In this document: positions 34,875-46,146 of the stretch, in pieces
Layout of the letters: each line of letters opens with the position of its first letter
How positions within the stretch are numbered: the stretch's first letter is position 1
The notes under the pieces: generated by a model
Seen by the model: only the letters and a program-made list of their open reading frames with translations
What the model was told of the DNA's origin: nothing
The model's database searches: none
DNA from: Cystobasidiopsis lactophilus
Taxonomy: Eukaryota > Basidiomycota > Agaricostilbomycetes > Agaricostilbales > Chionosphaeraceae
DNA: 64,000 bases
Reading direction: 5' to 3'
Assembly: GCA_001599975.1 (NCBI GenBank)
Contig: BCIO01000002.1
Location: forward strand, 1,995,883 to 2,059,882
Made by a program: the position numbers and the translations under genes

Positions 34875-36096
34875 ATGGGACGAGTCATCCGGAACCAGCG
34901 TAAACACGGAGGCATCTTCACTGCTCACAGCAGCAAGAGAAAGGCGAGCTTGCTTCAGCCCGAGAACAACCCGGCGCAAGGAAACTAACCTTCATTGGTC
35001 TGCTAGGCACCTGCAAAGCTCCGGTCGCTCGACTTCGCTGAGAAGAATGGCTACTTGAGGGGGTTGGTCAAGGAGATCATTCACGACCCAGGCCGGTGCG
35101 TCCAACAGTCTTCATTCATGCGAAAATGGCGAGGCAGCTCACTTTCTTCGTTCGCTCTTCTCAGTGGTGCACCGCTCGCCCGGATTGTCTTCAGGGACCC
35201 GTAGGCTCTCGTTGACATATTGGTTAGGATGGTCTTTGAGCATTGGGGGCAAAACAGGTACCGCTTCAAGACCCGCACCGAGACCTTCATCGCTACCGAG
35301 GGTTTGGCCACCGGCACCTTCGTCTACTGCGGCAAGAAGGCCGGCATTGCTGTCGGCAACGTTCTGCCCGTCTCTCGTCTCCCTGAAGGTACCATTGTCT
35401 GCAACGTCGAAGAGCAGCCGGGCGACCGGGGCACTTTGGCTCGCACTTCGGGCAACTACGCTACCGTCATCGGCCACGACGTCGAGAACGACCGCACCCG
35501 CATCAGACTCCCCTCTGGCGCCAAGAAGACCATCCACGGTGGTGCCCGTGCCACCGTCGGCATCGTCGCTGGTGGCGGCCGTCCCGACAAGCCCATGCTC
35601 AAGGCTGGCCGTGCTTACCACAAATACCGCGTCAAGCGCAACTGCTGGCCTCGCACTCGTGGTGTGGCTATGAGTGCGTCAACTAGGCTCGAATTGTGGA
35701 GCTGCACTGACTTTTTTGCTCCCAGACCCTGTGGATCATCGTTCGTCGTCCGCTTTTCGACCAAGACCTTTTCTAATCTTCTTCTGCAGCTCACGGAGGA
35801 GGAAATCATCAACGTTTGCTGAGCTCTTTTCGCACTCTTTTGCTCTTACTGACCTTCGAAAAACAGATATCGGCAAGGCTTCAACCATCTCGAGGTTCGC
35901 TCTTGCTTTTTTGATCTTCCCTGTTGGCCTGGACTCTAATCAATATTCGCAGACACGCTGTTCCCGGTCAAAAGGCTGGTCTCATCGCCGCTCGTCGTAC
36001 TGGTCTGCTCCGCGGTACCGTCAAGGTCAAGGTACTGCCGTTTTCTATTGATCGCTCGGCTGTCCAGCGTTTTCAACTTGCTTACAGGACACGTAA
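34875..36096 (+). CDS. RPL2: 60S ribosomal protein uL2 (L8/RPL2)
   Basis: This is a universal large-subunit protein near the peptidyl-transferase centre. Eight exons join to [111 protein letters not shown] and [20 protein letters not shown], ending in [20 protein letters not shown]. The [20 protein letters not shown] loop, which includes the conserved hydroxylated His, is split over three exons. The first intron (34944-35006) begins with GC (AAG/GCGAGC) and has a CTAAC branch site. The stop is TAA at 36094. Many introns in a ribosomal protein gene is usual for basidiomycetes. Confidence 0.95.
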
Positions 36097-36382
36097 CCAC
36101 CGTCATCATTGGTTTCCTTCCTTCAACGTTGGCTTTTTCGCGGGATCTGGGTTTTGCATTGACGAAGCTTTCCGCTTGTTCGCTTCCATCGCTCGTTTTT
36201 CAGCATTTTTTCGGGAACCCGATTTCTCTGCCCTTCAGTCCTTGATAGTGTCAAATCATGAGCCAATGAGAACCACTAGAAGCGAGAAGTCGAACCGGAA
36301 GGCGCCGCATGAACAACTTGCGAAAAACAACCCTTGCCCACGGACCATCCCTTCGATACTCCGATAACTGGCACCCAAGCCT

Positions 36383-38589
36383 ATGCGACAGCTGTTCTGG
36401 CGCATTACAGGCCGCCAGAATGCCAGGAGATGCCGCCAGTACCATGCGCTGGCGTCGCCCTCCTTGCTCGAGCAACGCCGGGCTTTTCATCGCGAGCGAA
36501 GCTTCCGGGTGCTTGCTGTCCTCATTTTCAATTGTTTGTCAATCATTAGGTCCTACTTGCAAAGCTGAGTGGTCGCCGTCTTGCAGTGTCCTCGTTGACC
36601 ATCGCCCCGTTTGCCTTCCTGCCTCCCTCGAGCACGATCTCCCCGACAGCACAGCATGACGAGAAGACCGATGCTCCAGCACTTGTCCAAACAGAGGCAA
36701 CCACCGACCCGCTTCCATCTAAGATTCAAATTACGCCTGAAGACTCGCGAGGCCTGGCGAGAGCAATCCGCTTCAGCGTTCGGTTCAAGATGGACGGCGC
36801 CCTTTCAAGTCTGACAGAAGACATCATGAATCGCCTGTGGCATGCGCGCCAAATCGCGCAGGAGACTCCGCACAGCAATCTCCTTCCCTTGGCGGCTTTG
36901 GTGCACGGCCTGGCCCGGCGCCACTTCTCGGATGCTAAGCAGGCGTCTGATAAGACGACGGCGTCACAGTGCTTGGTCAGACTGCTGGAGGGAGACAGGA
37001 CGAAGCCAGTGGCGGAGTGGGATAAGGTCAAGCCCAGAGTCCTCCAGGTCTTGTTGGCCTGCTTGGGCTCGATCCGGCACGGTCTGCGCCAAGCAGATTA
37101 CCCACTCTACGACCTCGATGAATGGCCACAGGCTGTTCGGTTAGCTGTTCTGCGGCTCGCGCTGCAGGTCGTCACCGCTGGCGAAGACTGGTCCCTTCTC
37201 ATTGATGCGTGGCTGTACGTGGCTACCCGCAAGGAAGCTCTCGAGGAAAGGCACCAGCCCATCTTTAGCGATCTGAATCGCTGGCTACCCGTGGCAATCG
37301 AACGCTGTGGCCAGAGGCAGCTGGCCGGGAGCGACGGCAGGAATCCAGCGCTCAGCCGCCTGGTGCGGTTTTTGGAAGACGCTAGAGTTGGCCGACAACA
37401 ATATGCCGTTTCGGCCTCAATCATTTCCGCCATCGCTGCCCTTCCTCCGGCTCACTCGTGTCAGAAGAAGCGAAACCAAGACGTCTTGGCCGGCTTCACA
37501 AACCACTCTTGGATCTCGACGCAATCGGCCGCTCTACCGGCTGTTGATGCTCGACACCTCCGCAATGCTCTCCTGCAGTTATCCATGCGGCAGTTGCAGT
37601 CTCGCCGGGCGGCTGGCCGAGTGTTGCAAGCGTTCCCTTCTAGTGCGGCAGCATACACCATTCTTCTTGGGGAGTCTCACCACGTCGCCGACTCCGAAAA
37701 GCTCGCCGAGGTTGCATTGCAAGCCTTTGGGCTGTCCAAAGCGGGCAACCAGACCGCTCAGTTTCCGGTCACCGACTTGGTCCTGGCGGCTTTCCTTTCC
37801 CACCTGCTGAAGACAGATCAAGTCGACACGGCCCGAAAAATCGTGCGGAGCGTTTTCAAAACGCTCAGCGTCCCCGGAAGCAGTCTACCGTCCCTTGGTC
37901 TGGGCGCAATGCAAAACCTGGAGATGAAGTTACGACGGGACCCGCAATTGCTGGACGCCATGCTCAAAGTGGCGTATAGGATGAACGACATGACCATGGC
38001 ATTGACGGTGTGGTCGCTGGGTTTGAGCGCCAGGAGACTTGTCCGTGCTCGGCGGAAACGCCAGCGCCTGCTGGGACTCAAGCCCGACAACCAATTCTTC
38101 TTTCCCACGACTCAGTCCTGCGAAACCATCTTGCGCCTTTGTCGGAAAGAGGTCGAGGCATGTGGCGACAGGTCCGAAGGTGCGAAGCCGCTGGCTGTCC
38201 CCGGCCGTCGTCTGGCGCCGGAACTCAAACGGATGGGCCTGTACCATGGGATGGACAGGAGGCTGGGCGTGCAACGGGTGGCCTCGCGAGTCTACCGCGA
38301 GCTCAGCAAGTCGAAGTCCAATCCGACGCTGGATCCGCACACTCGCTTGCACGAGCCGCACCTCACCTACGACATCTTCTACGAACTGTACGGCATATTT
38401 CAACCGGATGGATCTCGCCCTACTTCCTTGGAGGACATCAAGCGAAGGGAGCCCGTAGGCTGGGTGCAGGCAGAGCTCCAAGAGTGGGCAGCGGCCAAAC
38501 CCCGACACAGGCCAAGGACCGTGTTCGAACGCCTGAAGAAGCTTTTAACAGTGAGCTCGTGTTGCTGTCAGCAGCAGATCAAACTCTAA
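36383..38589 (+). CDS. Putative mitochondrial helical-repeat (PPR-like) protein
   Basis: The family is not recognised with certainty. ATG 36383 opens an Arg-rich, acid-free stretch, MRQLFWRITGRQNARRCRQY, that looks like a mitochondrial presequence. An intron with donor gtttgt and acceptor cttgcag joins it to SSLTIAPFAFLPPSSTIS. The rest is about 660 residues in one open exon made almost wholly of paired amphipathic helices, such as AVRLAVLRLALQVVTAGEDW, LRNALLQLSMRQLQSRRAAG and MLKVAYRMNDMTMALTVWSL. This is the pattern of PPR/TPR-like solenoids of organelle RNA factors. The C-terminus is rich in Arg and Pro and may have one more intron near 38548. The body lacks its own upstream ATG, which supports the extra first exon. 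Confidence 0.55.
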
Positions 38590-38690
38590 GCGGTCTTGAA
38601 GTGAACTACTCCGACCTACCGCAAGTCCTGATTTTCGCCAACGACTTCGTGTCCAGACATTTTTTGGGCTCTCTTCCCCGGACAACGGCC

Positions 38691-39573
38691 ATGTCAAGAC
38701 GTCCGCGCGATTACCGGGACCTCGACAGGGAACGAGAGCGAGATCGCAGCCCGCCGAGGCGGCGAGAGGAGGACGATTACCGACGACGAGGTGAGCTTGC
38801 CCTGCCAATTTCCTTGTTGTCCGTCCCAGTCCACAACTGCTTCTAGATCCCCTCCTTTGATCTTGCCTGTTGAGAGAGAATGGGTTCCTGATTTGCTTGT
38901 TCGTTTCCTTCTTGGCTCTTTTTCCGCCCATCGAGCAGACAGGGACAGGGATTACCGCCGTCGTTCAAGATCACCACCACCCGCTCCTCGCGGCGACCGG
39001 GACAGGGATCGAGGGGGGCACCGTCGGGACGAGCACAAAGGGCCGCGCGATGATGACAGGAGGAGAGGGGGCGAAGATAGGAGAGGGCCGCCGCCGCCAA
39101 GGGAGGACCGGAGACGAGATGACCGCTACGACCCAGATACCGAGCGCGCGCCGCCTCCGCCGCCCCGTCGAGAGCGCCCACCGACTCCCCCTTATTCCAA
39201 GAGCGAGGCCGCCCCGTCTCCAGCCGCCGCCGTGGACTCGCCGGCTCCGGTGCCCGAAGGTGAAGAAGGCGCCGACGATGCGGCCATGATGGCAATGATG
39301 GGCTTCGGTGGCTTTGGCTCGACCCATGGCCAGCATGTGGCAGGCAACGAGGACGTTGGCACTGCAGCCGTCAACAGTACGTCCTCCCGACATCATCTCA
39401 AATTTAATTCACAGAATGACCGCTCCCTCGCGCTTAACAGAGGCTCGCAAATACCGCCAGTATATGAACCGCAAGGGCGGTTTCAACAGGTGCGTTTGTG
39501 ATGCTGGAACGCTTTGCCCCTCCCTTGTCAGATGCTGAGGATCAACTGCAGGCCGCTGGACAAGATGGAATGA
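38691..39573 (+). CDS. SNRNP27: U4/U6.U5 tri-snRNP 27 kDa protein homologue
   Basis: This is a spliceosomal SR-like protein. ATG 38691 gives MSRRPRDYRDLDRERERDRS. An intron joins an Arg/Asp-rich domain with many RD, RDR and RRSRSPPP repeats and Pro runs. The conserved C-terminal domain follows: AMMAMMGFGGFGSTHGQHV, then KYRQYMNRKGGFNR and, after the last intron, PLDKME with a stop at 39571-39573. The motif MNRKGGFNRPLD is diagnostic for SNRNP27 (RY1), whose C-terminus influences 5' splice-site choice. There are four exons. It is preceded by a helical-repeat gene on the same strand with a gap of about 100 bases. Confidence 0.9.
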
Positions 39574-39730
39574 ACTCGTTGCTGTTCTCGCATATAGACT
39601 CGCAAATGAGACCTTGCATTTCTAGTATGGCATCTTGCAGCATGTAGTACAGAGCCAGCACCCGCGGGTTGCTTGGCTTGCGCTTCAAAGGGGAAAGGCT
39701 CAACTCGAAGCTCTTCCACCGCCGTCCACG

Positions 39731-41028
39731 ATGAAGCGCCAAACGTACGGCAAACGAGGCGCCAAGCGCAAGCTGGCCCACGGCGATGGTGTCCAGTCCT
39801 CTGAGCCCGAAGCTGCAGCACCGGTGAGCCTGGGTCCCTCGGCGCTGCAGCACAACTGTCTGGAGACCTTGTTTTGACAGCTCAAGTTTCAAAGGCTGGG
39901 AGGCGCGTCCAAGTCGCTCTCGCAGCCAAAACACCAGCCTCCCACCCTCTTCGACAAGTCCAACGCGGCCACAGCGCCAAACCGGGGTCGAGCCGTGCTG
40001 CGTGTGGGCGGCATTCGACCGACCCAAAGCTTGGGCTCGCTCTCCAACGCCGCGGAGCCTACTCCAATGCTCGTCTCGCCCTCCCTTGGCTCTTCAACGA
40101 GCAAGCCTCGGCGGCTGACCTCCACGCCCAAGCGTCCCAAGCCGGCCTCCTTCTCTCCGTTCAGAGATCTTGACGCTGTGCCAGTAGAGCCAATCGCCCC
40201 TCGAAGAGCCCACTCTCATACAGACAGCACCGGTTCTCCTATGGATATCGATCACTCTTTGGCAGCCGCAGACAACTCAGTTGAGCCAGTCGTGACCCAG
40301 GATGTGCTGCGTCGACCGATCCGACCTTTGCCCCTCCGCAGCGGCCATTCGTCCGCATCCACGCCTTCGCCCGTGCTTAACCCTGAGGATGATGCCGATG
40401 ATGAAGACAGCCCGAGCGGCGCCCACCAAACTTCGCCGAGCCCAGTCAAGCGGCGCGGCCCACCCAGCATCTCCGCCGAGTTCTACGCTGCCCAGCACCG
40501 CCAGGTGGCCGCCGATTCTGATGAGGACATGCAGATCTCGGAGGACGAGCTGGCCATGACCATGAAGCAGGTGGCGCTGAGCGACGACGCAGGAGCCTTC
40601 TCTCCCAAGGTCAAGCGCAAAGTGGTGCGTCTTCAAAGTTTCAGAACGCCTTGCTCTATTCGATTTAGGGATGGAGGCTCTCAGCTGGCCAACGGAAGAC
40701 GCAGCTCTGGCGTGCGAGGCTTACCGACTCTGCGCATGAAGGTCTTGCGGGTGACCTTCCTCTCGGTGACCTTCGACCAAGCTGCTGACTGTGTTAGTCG
40801 ATCAGACCAAATGCAGCAGTCAACAAAGACAGCTCTTCGTCCGACCCGCTTTCGCGCCCACCGTGAAGATCCACCAGCTCGTTTCTTGATTCGCTTCAGC
40901 TGCCGGTCAGCTCCATCAAAGGCTCAAGCATATTCGCATCGGCATCGGCCGCTCGCTGGTCCGAAATCTCACTATCACCTGTCGAACACTACTTTCTGTC
41001 GCGTCGTTTCCGTCGAATGACAAGGTAG
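39731..41028 (+). CDS. Uncharacterised disordered, probably nuclear protein
   Basis: Not recognised. ATG 39731 gives MKRQTYGKRGAKRKLAHGDG, a basic start resembling a nuclear-localisation signal. After an intron (gtgagc...ttgacag) about 250 residues are rich in Pro, Ser and Thr with Ser-Pro sites, acidic patches (NPEDDADDEDSPSG) and a conserved-looking segment ISAEFYAAQHRQVAADSDED. A phase-consistent chain of short exons can then be traced, QLFVRPAFAPT, then LPVSSIKGSSIFASASAARW and SLSPVEHYFLSRRFRRMTR, with a stop at 41026-41028. One exon between 40669 and 40749 is uncertain. The MKRxTYGKR opening recalls cohesion factors of some fungi, but no catalytic domain is present, so no function is proposed. 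Confidence 0.5.
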
Positions 41029-41379
41029 CAAAAGCCGCCACTCCGATCTAATTCGTTCAAGAATTGTCCCATGGGATTCAGCCTTTCCGCGGCTCCTTGT
41101 TTGTTTGGAGACTCGTGTACGCGCCACTTGCCCAGCTGTCGTCGCCTTCCAAGTTCCAGCCAAGAAGTTAGCGGAGGGTGATGGACTCTAGTGGGCGAAA
41201 GGCATCCGAAGGGCTGCATTTGTGTTTGCCATTGCAATCCAATGGAATCGCCTTGTTTCCCTTTGTTCATCTCTTTCTTGCCCGCCGAAAGACGTCGTCA
41301 GAAATCATCTGTGAGTTTCCGTTCAGATTTCACGCGGGAGTCCATCCTTGGACCGCGTCTGCCACCGACTCTGGCTGCA
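41029..41379. other. Intergenic region, possibly with the 5' end of the next gene
   Basis: About 350 bases. An ATG at 41242 is in frame with the start chosen for the next gene and would add 46 residues. That extension is not clearly coding-like, so the region is left as leader/promoter. Confidence 0.45.
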
Positions 41380-43667
41380 ATGGCGGCGCGGCCTTGCACC
41401 TGCGAACATTCTCAGAAGCTGCTCTCCCAGGCGGCTGCCAACGTTGCCAGGGCCGACGAGGCCAAATCAAAGGAGTCGGCACGCTTTGCTGGCTTGCCCC
41501 CTGGACCTTACCCATGGACCTGTGCGTCGCTGTTCACCTTTAGACCATAAGGCTACTTTGACTGTTCGAATGCGCAGACCCTGTCTACCAGCCGACGGAC
41601 CAGGAGACGAAGCGCAACCTGGCCAGGAAGCATGCGAGGACAACACGAACCGTCAAAGAGATTTGGGCCGTCGTTCTCGCCCAGTGCAGCAGGGTGGACC
41701 GGCTCAGCCTGAGGGACTCGTGTCGAATGCTCAGAGAGTGAGTTGGCGCTGGTTTTGTCTCGGTAGAATGAGACTCAGGTTCGACAAAGGGTCTACAATG
41801 AGCAGCACCATTCAGACTTGCGCCTGGAACAGGTGCGTTTTGCTGCCCCTTTGCCTCTGTTGTGCTCCTTTACTAACCTTCATCTTAAACAGGTGTGTTC
41901 TGATGCGGTTAGCCCGCAGGTCGCCTGAGCTCATCACGAACTAATGCAGTTTGTCTTCAACGCCCGGTGCCCCGAAGAGATCCTCGTGCTGGATTGGAGG
42001 AGTCGGAGGTTGAAGCAGTCGGATCGAGCTGCTGGTATGCCTTCAAGCAGCGTCTTGCCGCAACGATACGAGGCTGTGCCCGTTCTTCGACCAGCCAAAG
42101 CGTACGAGCGCGACAAGAAGATCCTCCACTCCATCTTCTTCGAGACGCTCGCCTTCGAAGAATTCAAGAAGCCAAGCTACATCGATGAAACAACGTGGAC
42201 TTCGCGCACCTCCTTCCACGCTGGCGTTGAGACGCCTTCTGGCAACGTATTGCTGGAGACATCTTTGGCGGCCGAGCCACTTTACATAGCTCCAGGTCTG
42301 TTTCTTTACATTTCTAGTGTAAATTGAAGGAGACACGCTGACCAGACGTCTCATCAGGCCACGAGCACGGCAGTGTCATGTGCGAGAGGTGGACACGGCT
42401 CGCCAATCGAGGTGTGCTGCCTCGTTTTTTATTTTCTGCACTTCGGTGTCTCACTTCTTTGCCTATTTTCTTCTGCAGAATGGATCGAGTATCTGGAAGA
42501 AGTGCCGCCACTGGATGAGGCCGCCTCTGATGAAACGCCGTCCACTGCCAACACTTCTGGATCTACTAGCCCGGCTACTGGCACCCAAGAGCTGGAGGAT
42601 GATTCGGTTCTGATTGCCGACGAATCAGACGACGATGGGGACGATTTGGTGCGAGGGGGCGGTCTGGCAGCCACAAAACCCGCCTCCCTTTCTGATTCGG
42701 CGCCCACCTCGCTGTCATCATCCCAGCTCGACGTGGCTTCAGACCCGGCAGCTGCGACCAGCAAACCACCGCCGTTCAAGGGCAAAGGCCGGGAGGGCGA
42801 GAAGCGGCGTTACGAGCTGGCCACGGCTCCCGTCGACCTGCTCGCTGGCTTCACCGCGCAGGCCATTAGCGAGATTGTCGTTGGTCGGTTCAAGTCTGTC
42901 AAGGCGGAACAGCAGTGGCCCTTGACGCGCCTATATCGCTCGTATGACCGACACTGGGCGCGCGGCATCACCACGACGTCCAAAGCGTTTCACAAGGAAG
43001 GCCCCTTGTTGATTTTCTTGACCGACCGGGCCGCGGGCTGGATGCCCGTCAACGCGAACGACCCCATCCTTTTCAGCAATTGGACAGCCCTCATCCACCA
43101 GTTCACCTTGCAGCACTTAGACGCGTTGGTTCCCTCCTTTTCTCTAAGTGGCGCTGGCATTGACTTACAAACGGACAGCGTCGCGCGCTACCTCAATTTG
43201 CCACCTCTGCCTCCACCTTCTAAATGCAAGAATCCCAGCACGTCGACCTCGGACTTCATCTGGCGAGTTTTCTGTGGTGCGTCTGCTCTGCGACCGCAAG
43301 ACTTTCCGTGGCTGAACTTTCCTGGGGAACCACAGGCACGAACGCTTCGGAAATCGACAGCTTGCCGAGCACTATATCTGACGCGATTTCGGGAATGGTC
43401 CAAGAGTCCTGGCGGCGCACGATTTACAATGAGCCCGTGTCGACCGAGTCGCCGTTCTGCTCCCGCTGCACCACCTTGATTTGCAAGGTCGAACGACACT
43501 CCGACCTCAGCCCGTCACTCAACTTGCTGAAACAAGAGGCTTTCAAGCTCCGGCGGGCCACCGCGGCCCTTCGCTCCTACAAGGCCACCACCTCTTCAAG
43601 CTGCCCGTGTTCGGCTTGCAAGAAGCAGGCGGAACGGGCTGCCCGGCGCGCTCGGTTGGCGAATTGA
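41380..43667 (+). CDS. Uncharacterised multi-exon fungal protein with a C-terminal Cys-rich region
   Basis: Not recognised. From ATG 41380 (MAARPCTCEHSQKLLSQAAA) phase-consistent exons give YPVYQPTDQETKRNLARKHA, IWAVVLAQCSRVDRLSLRDS, RQRVYNEQHHSDLRLEQ and VFNARCPEEILVLDWRSRRL. Next are YERDKKILHSIFFETLAFEE and a central acidic, Ser-rich linker. A folded region follows (VDLLAGFTAQAISEIVVGRF, GPLLIFLTDRAAGWMPVNAN, WTALIHQFTLQHLDALVPSF). The last exon holds two Cys pairs (SPFCSRCTTLIC and SSCPCSACKKQ) that could bind zinc, and ends RRARLAN. One inferred intron (about 41914-41943) is only about 30 bases, at the lower limit. ATG 41242 is an alternative start. Confidence 0.58.
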
Positions 43668-44008
43668 AGCTTCTGAGTTCTTGTGGCTGGCTAATTTCGG
43701 CCTCACACTGTTGTCTGGGACCTTGGGAGTGCATGGGTTGGTGGAAAGCGATGGAGCTTTATGGCAATCAGCTCGGCCTCTTCGGTCTCCGGTTTGCAAC
43801 ATGGAATTGCTGCTCTTAGTGGAAGCGTTTTTTCTGCCTCCGTTGAGACTTTCTGAGGTGACCGCCACTCGCCGGCCTCGGCGGTTTTGCATGATTGCGC
43901 CTTCGAGCTCAAAAATGGCTTGACTCGGCTCCATAAGCATCCGTCTTTTGCATGCCAACGTGCTTCCGCCCAAGACTCCTCACTAGACACTTTAGAACCA
44001 GCGCAACC
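43668..44008. other. Intergenic region upstream of the aminotransferase
   Basis: 341 bases without a supported exon, between the stop of the uncharacterised gene and the aminotransferase ATG. It probably holds a terminator/3' UTR and a promoter. Confidence 0.55.
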
Positions 44009-46095
44009 ATGGCTCAAGCTGCCGCCCCGAAATTCCAAGTCAGCTCGCGCATTGCCTCTGAGATCAACAAGCTCGTTCGTCTTGCCAATCTAGAAGGCCG
44101 GATGAAGGTTTTGTGGGCTAAGCTAGGGCTTTGTTTTGTGCAGGATGTGTGGAGTGTGTTCAGTCCACTTTCCGGCGTAAGTAGACTCGTCCGGAGCCCG
44201 AGGAAGGGCCAGCTTTGATTCAAATTGCGCTTGCTCTGCCCACACAGTTTGTGCCGGCAGACAGGTATGGCATCTCTTTGCTTCGTGCAGATACCCCCAT
44301 TGACATGTATCGCTAAACAGCAAAAATCTGGGACAAGGCTTCATGAACTGGGCGCCGCCTGCTTTCGCCGTGGATGCGGCCACCGCGGCATTGCATGAAG
44401 TGGCCGCCAACCACTACAGCTTGAACAAAGGCCGCATTGCTTTGAGAACGGAGCTTTCGAAGCAGTATTCCGCTTCGTTCAACCTGCCAGATGGCCGAGC
44501 CCTCGATCCAAACTCGGAAATCCTGGTGACTGCCGTAAGTGGCCACCGCCTTCTTTCCCCAGCCTGGCGTGATCTGACTCCAAGGGTCTACAGGGTGCAA
44601 ACGAGGTGCTTGATGAAATAACCTTAGGCAGACAGCATCAACCCTAAACAAACCTTCGCAGGGCATCTACGCTTTCTTGGCCGCCTTCCTGAACGACGGC
44701 GACGAAGTGATTGTAAGCCTCCTCCCACGCGACAAGAGGTACTGTCCTCAAGGACCCGGAGCCTGTCAGGTTATGGAGCCCTTCTTCGATCAGTATATCT
44801 CCAACATCACATTCAATGGTGGCGTGCCCAAATGTGAGCTAGAGCTTTTTCGATTTGATTTGAAGCAGCTCACGATCGCAGATGTTGCTATTCGACCACC
44901 CGCCAATGCCGCAACGGAGACAGTCAGCGCTGCTGATTGGGTTGTGGCAAGGGAGGACTTGGAGGCGGCCATCACCCCCAAAAGCAAGATTTTGCTGCTC
45001 AATACGCCTCATAAGTAGGCCACCTCATCATGTGTTTGGGCTAGTCTGAAGTCATGGACGTACAGCCCGATCGGCAAAGTTTTCTCTCAAACCGAGCTTG
45101 AAGACATTGCGGACGTGAGCGGACGGGCCATCAAGCCGAGGGGCCATGCTAAAGCGTTGCCTGTCGCTCCAGTTCGCCAAAAAGCACAATCTTCTCGTGC
45201 TCTCTGACGAAGTCTACGACTGCCTCACCTTTGCGCCTACGCAGCACGTCCGGATCGCTTCTGTAAGCCTCCCTTTCTGCTGCCCGTCGCGTCAGCTCCT
45301 GAAAGGAGTGCGTCAGCTCCCTGGAATGTTTGAGCGCACCATTACATGGTAAGATCTGCCCTTGGACTGCTTTGCCCGGCACGCCTCTGAGTCGTTGTCA
45401 CAGCGGCAGCGCTGGGAAGTCATTCTCTTGCACTGGTTGGCGCATTGGCTGGATGCTGGGTCCCGAGCACCTGGTCAAGCCTACGACTTCAGCTACCACC
45501 AGAATTGTCTTTTGTGTGAATTCGCCGCTGCAAGAGGCCGTGGCTGGTGCCTTCGCCGCTCAGGGCGACTTCTTCGAAAAGCAGAGGCAAGAGTACGTCG
45601 AGCGCCGAGCAGTCCTGACTAAATGGCTCGACAAACTTGGGCTGCCCTAGTAAGTGCCTACGGGCTGCACCCGTGTTGGCAACGCTGAATCGGCGCCTGC
45701 AGCACCATCCCTGATGGCTCATACTTCGTCCTCATCTCCATAGCGCGCCTCGAAATTCCTTCCGACTTTGAAGTTTTGGACATAATCAAGCACAGGTCGC
45801 GAGATTGGGCTGCCAGTTGGTTTGTGGCTAAACAAGCTGGTGTTGTGTGCGTAGAGGCTGCAGACTTTCACGCGGCTCCTGCTTACCCGCAGGCTTGCAG
45901 TTGTATCCCAACCGGCGACTTCTACTCTGAGCAGCATTCCGACATTGCTAGCAACTTCGTCAGACTTGCCTTTGTAAGCGAGCCCTTGTTTGCCACGAAC
46001 CGACTAATTTGTTCTTGCAGTGCAAGGACCTGCAAACGCTAGAAGACGCTGGCGAGCGCTTGCTCAAACTCAAGCCGTTTATCAAATCGGCCTGA
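44009..46095 (+). CDS. BNA3: PLP-dependent kynurenine aminotransferase-like enzyme
   Basis: This is a class I/II aminotransferase that converts kynurenine (or arylamino acids) to the oxo acid. ATG 44009 opens MAQAAAPKFQVSSRIASEIN. Exons then give DVWSVFSPLS, NLGQGFMNWAPPAFAVDAAT, NHYSLNKGRIALRTELSKQY, ANEGIYAFLAAFLNDGDEVI, MEPFFDQYISNITFNGG, ILLLNTPHNPIGKVFSQTEL and LLVLSDEVYDCLTF. The PLP lysine is in GSAGKSFSCTGWRIGWMLGP, and the phosphate-binding Arg region RLAFCKD is near the C-terminus KPFIKSA. At least nine short introns are needed. The order is that of kynurenine--oxoglutarate transaminase / Bna3. It converges on the helicase gene with 51 bases between stop codons. Confidence 0.86.
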
Positions 46096-46146
46096 ACGGA
46101 GATAGCCGTGTGGATGGGAAGTCAAATAGAAAAAGAGAGCGGGCGC

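Noticed and set aside
40277-40636. Minus-strand open frame over the disordered protein gene
   Set aside because: Complement of a biased Ser/Pro/Asp-rich exon. No recognisable domain.
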